This document shows, piece after piece, positions 5,576 to 8,299 of a stretch of 8,299 nt of DNA. The stretch lies in NCBI GenBank assembly GCA_004322375.1, contig SCUC01000385.1, positions 1-8,299 on the forward strand, given 5' to 3'. The position numbers and the translations under genes were made by a program. The notes under the pieces were generated by a model that was not told the origin of the DNA, made no database searches, and saw only the letters and a list, made by a program, of their open reading frames with translations. How positions within the stretch are numbered: position 1 is the stretch's first letter; every line of letters begins with the position of its first letter. Source of the DNA: Bacteroidota bacterium (GTDB lineage: Bacteria > Bacteroidota > Ignavibacteria > UBA10030 > SZUA-254).

Positions 5576-7572
5576 ACAAGGATAACTTTCTAAACAATAA
5601 TCAACTGAAACCACCGCCACCGAAAAAGACTACCTTTGAACTTCAACCTCTAAACGGCTCAGAAGTGGAATCCAATCAAAAAGAGAATAAAGAACTACCA
5701 CGAGACAAGTCATGGAATTCACTATCCGGTGTTTGGCACCGCAAGACAACAATTATCGCGGCGTTTTCTATCGTGGCAATCCTTTTGAATTTATTGCTCC
5801 GTTTTGGTTTTCACACTCATTCTGGAATATATCAGATTCCATTACTGGCTATGCTCTTTCTTGGTGGTCTGCCACTTCTCTATGACTTGTTTCGGAATCT
5901 CCTAAAACGGAAATTCGGTTCCGATCTGTTGGGCGGTAGTTCCATTATTACTTCAATTCTGCTGGGTGAATATCTGGCGGGTTCGATTATTGTCTTAATG
6001 CTCTCAGGAGGTGAAGCGTTGGAGCGTTACGCGTTGCGTAGCGCTTCTTCTGTGCTTGCTGCTCTTGCCAAACGAATGCCTTCAATTGCCCATAGGAAAC
6101 GCGATACTGAAATACTGGATGTGTCGTTGTTAGAAATAGTTGTTAGTGACATACTCGTGATTTACCCACATGAGATTTGCCCGACGGATGGTGTGGTGAC
6201 GGATGGACACGGTGTGATGGATGAATCCTATCTCACGGGTGAACCTTTCAAAATTACAAAGACATGCGGCTCTACTGTGATATCGGGCGCGATCAACGGG
6301 GAGTCAGCATTGACCATTCGTACGACTGCGCGAGCGGCAGATTCGCGCTACGCGAAGATTATGGAAGTTATGCGCGAGTCCGAAGCCAAGCGACCGCAGT
6401 TGCAACGGCTTGGCGATAAACTGGGAGCAATTTACACTCCGATAGCCCTGACCGTTGCCCTTTTAGCTTGGGTATTTAGCGGTGAATCAATTCGCTTCCT
6501 TGCAGTTTTGGTCATCGCTACTCCTTGTCCCTTGCTTCTCGCAATCCCAATCGCAATCATAGGATCCATTTCTCTCTGCGCTCGTCGGGCGATTATCGTC
6601 AAGAGCCCAGTTGTGCTTGAACAGATAGCCGGGTGCCGGACCGCCATTTTTGATAAGACCGGAACACTCACTTACGGAGAACCAAAATTGACGGAGCAAC
6701 TCATTGCCTCCGGATTCAGGCAGCGTGAGGTATTAATCCTCGTGGCGAGTTTGGAACGCTACTCGAAACATCCGTTGGCTCGTGCCATTCTTGCCGCAGC
6801 GCAGGTGGATGCACTCCAACTCCCCGAGGCTTCTGAAGTGAGCGAACCGCCAGGACAGAGACTATGTGGAACCGTTTCAGGACATCAATTACAAATCACA
6901 AGCCGTGTTAAATTTTTGGCACAAAAATTTGCAGGCTCTGATAAACTCCCTGAGGTCGGTGGAGGACTCGAATGTGTGGTGGTAATTGATCAGCGCTACG
7001 CGGCAACTTTTCGCTTTCGTGATGCGCCACGCGTTGAAAGTAAATCCTTCGTGAGTCATCTGGGATCGAAGCATCAATTCAATCGTCTGTTGATTGTGTC
7101 TGGTGATCGCGAATCAGAGGTGCGCTATCTTGCTGAACAGGTGGGCATAACCGAAATATACGCGTCGAAGAGCCCGGAAGAAAAGCTCACCATAGTGCGT
7201 AAGGAAACAGAAACTGCCAAAACGCTTTATGTGGGTGATGGCATCAATGATGCCCCCGCCATGATGGCAGCTACAGTCGGCATAGCGATTGGACAGAATA
7301 GTGACGTGACAGCCGAAGCAGCGGGTGTTGTGGTTATGGATAACTCCCTCAAGAAAGTGGATGAGTTCATGCACATCAGCCGCCGGATGCGTTCCATTGC
7401 CCTCCAGAGCGCGGTGGGTGGTATGGCGGTGAGCATTATCGGTATGGTTTTCGCCGCCACAGGTCATTTAAGTTCTGTGAGCGGCGCTATCACTCAGGAA
7501 GCCATTGATATCCTGGCAGTGTTGAATGCCTTGAGGGCCGCCTTTCCTCCAAAAGTGATTCACGACCTTTGA
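5572..7572 (+). CDS. P1B-type metal-transporting ATPase with TPCP motif
   Basis: A 666-residue integral membrane P-type ATPase expected to move a transition-metal ion at the cost of ATP. An unusual Pro/Lys/Asn-rich cytosolic N-terminus (1-57, PPPP at 14-17) replaces the metal-binding HMA domain. Membrane helices lie near 60-78, 86-106 and 117-147. The actuator loop has TGEP (222-225), and two more helices sit at 285-302 and 308-332. The second of these carries TPCP (317-320) where Cu/Zn/Cd pumps have CPC. The catalytic DKTGT has Asp361, the P1B HP pair is at 400-401, SGD at 510-512 and GDGINDAP at 555-562. Final helices lie at about 606-628 and 640-655, with QEAIDILAVLNALR. All catalytic motifs are intact. 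The ion cannot be assigned: TPC pumps differ from the CPC class and are less well studied. The start overlaps the J-protein stop (ATGA) with AAGGGGAG at 5560-5566, suggesting translational coupling. Confidence 0.92.
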   Translation: MNKDNFLNNNQLKPPPPKKTTFELQPLNGSEVESNQKENKELPRDKSWNSLSGVWHRKTTIIAAFSIVAILLNLLLRFGFHTHSGIYQIPLLAMLFLGGLPLLYDLFRNLLKRKFGSDLLGGSSIITSILLGEYLAGSIIVLMLSGGEALERYALRSASSVLAALAKRMPSIAHRKRDTEILDVSLLEIVVSDILVIYPHEICPTDGVVTDGHGVMDESYLTGEPFKITKTCGSTVISGAINGESALTIRTTARAADSRYAKIMEVMRESEAKRPQLQRLGDKLGAIYTPIALTVALLAWVFSGESIRFLAVLVIATPCPLLLAIPIAIIGSISLCARRAIIVKSPVVLEQIAGCRTAIFDKTGTLTYGEPKLTEQLIASGFRQREVLILVASLERYSKHPLARAILAAAQVDALQLPEASEVSEPPGQRLCGTVSGHQLQITSRVKFLAQKFAGSDKLPEVGGGLECVVVIDQRYAATFRFRDAPRVESKSFVSHLGSKHQFNRLLIVSGDRESEVRYLAEQVGITEIYASKSPEEKLTIVRKETETAKTLYVGDGINDAPAMMAATVGIAIGQNSDVTAEAAGVVVMDNSLKKVDEFMHISRRMRSIALQSAVGGMAVSIIGMVFAATGHLSSVSGAITQEAIDILAVLNALRAAFPPKVIHDL

Positions 7573-7576
7573 TTGT

Positions 7577-7636
7577 ATCATTGAAAATAGTCGATGAAAG
7601 CAAATCATTAAAAGAAAATCATTGAAACAAATGAAA
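7577..7636. repeat. short iterated ATCATTGAAA-like repeats
   Basis: Three near-identical 10-mers lie in the P1B ATPase/AI-2E gap: ATCATTGAAA at 7577 and 7618, and ATCATTAAAA at 7604. Weaker copies occur at 7590 and 7627 (7/10 each). The first four start 13-14 nt apart. They could be tandem protein-binding sites in front of the 7674 gene or simply AT-rich slippage. A weak AT stem (7615-7640) running into the T tract at 7637-7645 overlaps them and might end the ATPase transcript. Confidence 0.4.
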
Positions 7637-7653
7637 TTTTTTTTTACATTTTG
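7622..7653 (+). promoter_or_regulatory. possible Bacteroidota-type promoter for the second AI-2E gene
   Basis: TTG (7622-7624), 20 nt, then TACATTTTG (7645-7653) resembles the Bacteroidota -33 TTG / -7 TAnnTTTG layout with one extra T. It would start transcription about 15 nt before ATG 7674, which has no Shine-Dalgarno site. The A/T-rich background makes chance matches easy. Confidence 0.25.
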
Positions 7654-7673
7654 TTTATCTTAATTGCAATCTT

Positions 7674-8299
7674 ATGGATACTACCGATATAAAACTCCCC
7701 ATCTATTCTGTATTCGTGCAGATACTTGTCGGAGTAATTGCTTTTTTTTATCTGCTCTATGTTGGACAGGGAATAATAGTACCGATCATCTTTGCAATCA
7801 TTATTGCAATACTGCTTAACCCGGTTGTTAATTTCCTGTGTCGTCATAAAATCAACCGCATCGTAGCAATCTTGTTAGCGTTGTTTATCGCATTCATATT
7901 CATTGCTTCGTTACTCTATTTCATTGGTTTGCAGGCAACTAAGTTCACTGAATCGTTTCCACAAATCCAGCAAAATTTTTCTGTGCTGTTTGATGATATG
8001 GTGAATTGGGTTTCAGCTACGTTCAACATTAGCCAATCAGATATCTATGTGTGGCTTGAGGAAACAAAAGCCGAAGCATTGGGTAATGGTGCAGATTTTG
8101 TCAGTCAAACAATTGGAACAATCAGTGGCGTATCTATCCTCATCAGTTTGTTGCCGGTGTACATCTTCATGTTTTTATTCTATAAGCAATTGCTTCTCGA
8201 TTTTATATCTCAATTGTTCCAGCGCAACAAACATACAGCAGTTGCCGAGGTATTAGTTGAAACCAAATCGCTCATTCAAAACTATCTTGTCGGTTTATT
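7674..8299 (+). CDS. second AI-2E/PerM family membrane protein, 5' part only
   Basis: ATG 7674 opens a frame that stays open to the window edge (208 complete codons). The protein starts MDTTDIKLP and has two early membrane helices (about residues 10-31 and 34-52, ending in the family's AILLNPVVNFL). A third helix follows at about 58-80. The typical amphipathic extracytoplasmic loop comes next (LQATKFTESFPQIQQNF, then an Asp/Trp/Glu-rich stretch), and then the membrane segment ISLLPVYIFMFLFY (about 158-171). NYLVGL at the edge is the usual lead-in to the conserved C-terminal half, so roughly 40 per cent is missing. It is not a close copy of the AI-2E protein at 3499. The N-terminal halves differ throughout, so they are separate paralogs. 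No ribosome site precedes the start. Confidence 0.85.
   Translation, partial: MDTTDIKLPIYSVFVQILVGVIAFFYLLYVGQGIIVPIIFAIIIAILLNPVVNFLCRHKINRIVAILLALFIAFIFIASLLYFIGLQATKFTESFPQIQQNFSVLFDDMVNWVSATFNISQSDIYVWLEETKAEALGNGADFVSQTIGTISGVSILISLLPVYIFMFLFYKQLLLDFISQLFQRNKHTAVAEVLVETKSLIQNYLVGL

Noticed and set aside
7114..7467. 117-codon and 77-codon reverse-strand frames in the ATPase gene
   Set aside because: Both are shadows of the GDGINDAP region. The His/Thr-rich composition is what antisense of that coding stretch gives.
1..8299. CRISPR array, tRNA, rRNA, transposase or integrase
   Set aside because: Searched by eye on both strands. There are no regularly spaced long repeats, no cloverleaf or rRNA-like segments, and no mobile-element genes or terminal inverted repeats flanking the AI-2E gene.

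Overview
The window is a single-strand (+) cluster of stress-response genes from a bacterium. The most likely source is the Bacteroidota/Chlorobi/Ignavibacteria side of the tree. Three things point there: a secreted protein with a predicted C-terminal beta-rich region ending in Phe, weak or AT-rich ribosome sites mixed with good Shine-Dalgarno sites, and the kind of genes grouped together. This placement is an inference from style, not from a marker gene. No tRNA, rRNA, CRISPR array, transposase or integrase is visible.

Layout: 1-221 holds perhaps the last codons of an upstream gene and a strong hairpin at 155-185. Next come a 70-residue unknown protein (222-434), a short protein of the bacterial eRF1-like family (564-965), and a bacterioferritin gene broken by one missing base (1011-1489). 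A secreted or outer-membrane protein follows (1536-2744). Then comes the chaperone block: grpE (2868-3365), a shrunken dnaJ fossil (3420-3506), an AI-2E/PerM family membrane protein (3499-4566), and a CbpA-type class B J-protein gene that is also broken by one missing base (4644-5575). It overlaps by ATGA a metal-type P1B ATPase with a TPCP membrane motif (5572-7572). A second AI-2E family gene begins at 7674 and runs off the window.

The functions fit protection against heat, oxidative and metal stress: GrpE and the J-protein serve DnaK (not in the window), bacterioferritin stores and oxidises iron, and the P1B ATPase probably moves a metal ion. The AI-2E family proteins are membrane transporters of uncertain substrate.

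The most informative structure is in the chaperone block. The grpE-stop/spacer/dnaJ-start junction occurs twice, on both sides of the first AI-2E gene. The first eight dnaJ codons of the two copies differ at four bases, all synonymous, and further pieces of dnaJ (codons for EG, GM-FG and GRRN) can be recognised in the first copy. This reads as the wreck of a second grpE-dnaJ unit whose dnaJ shrank to about 28 codons and now carries the ribosome site and start of the AI-2E gene. The two frameshifts (bfr and dnaJ) each look like one G lost from a G run, so a sequencing or assembly error has to be excluded before either gene is called dead.
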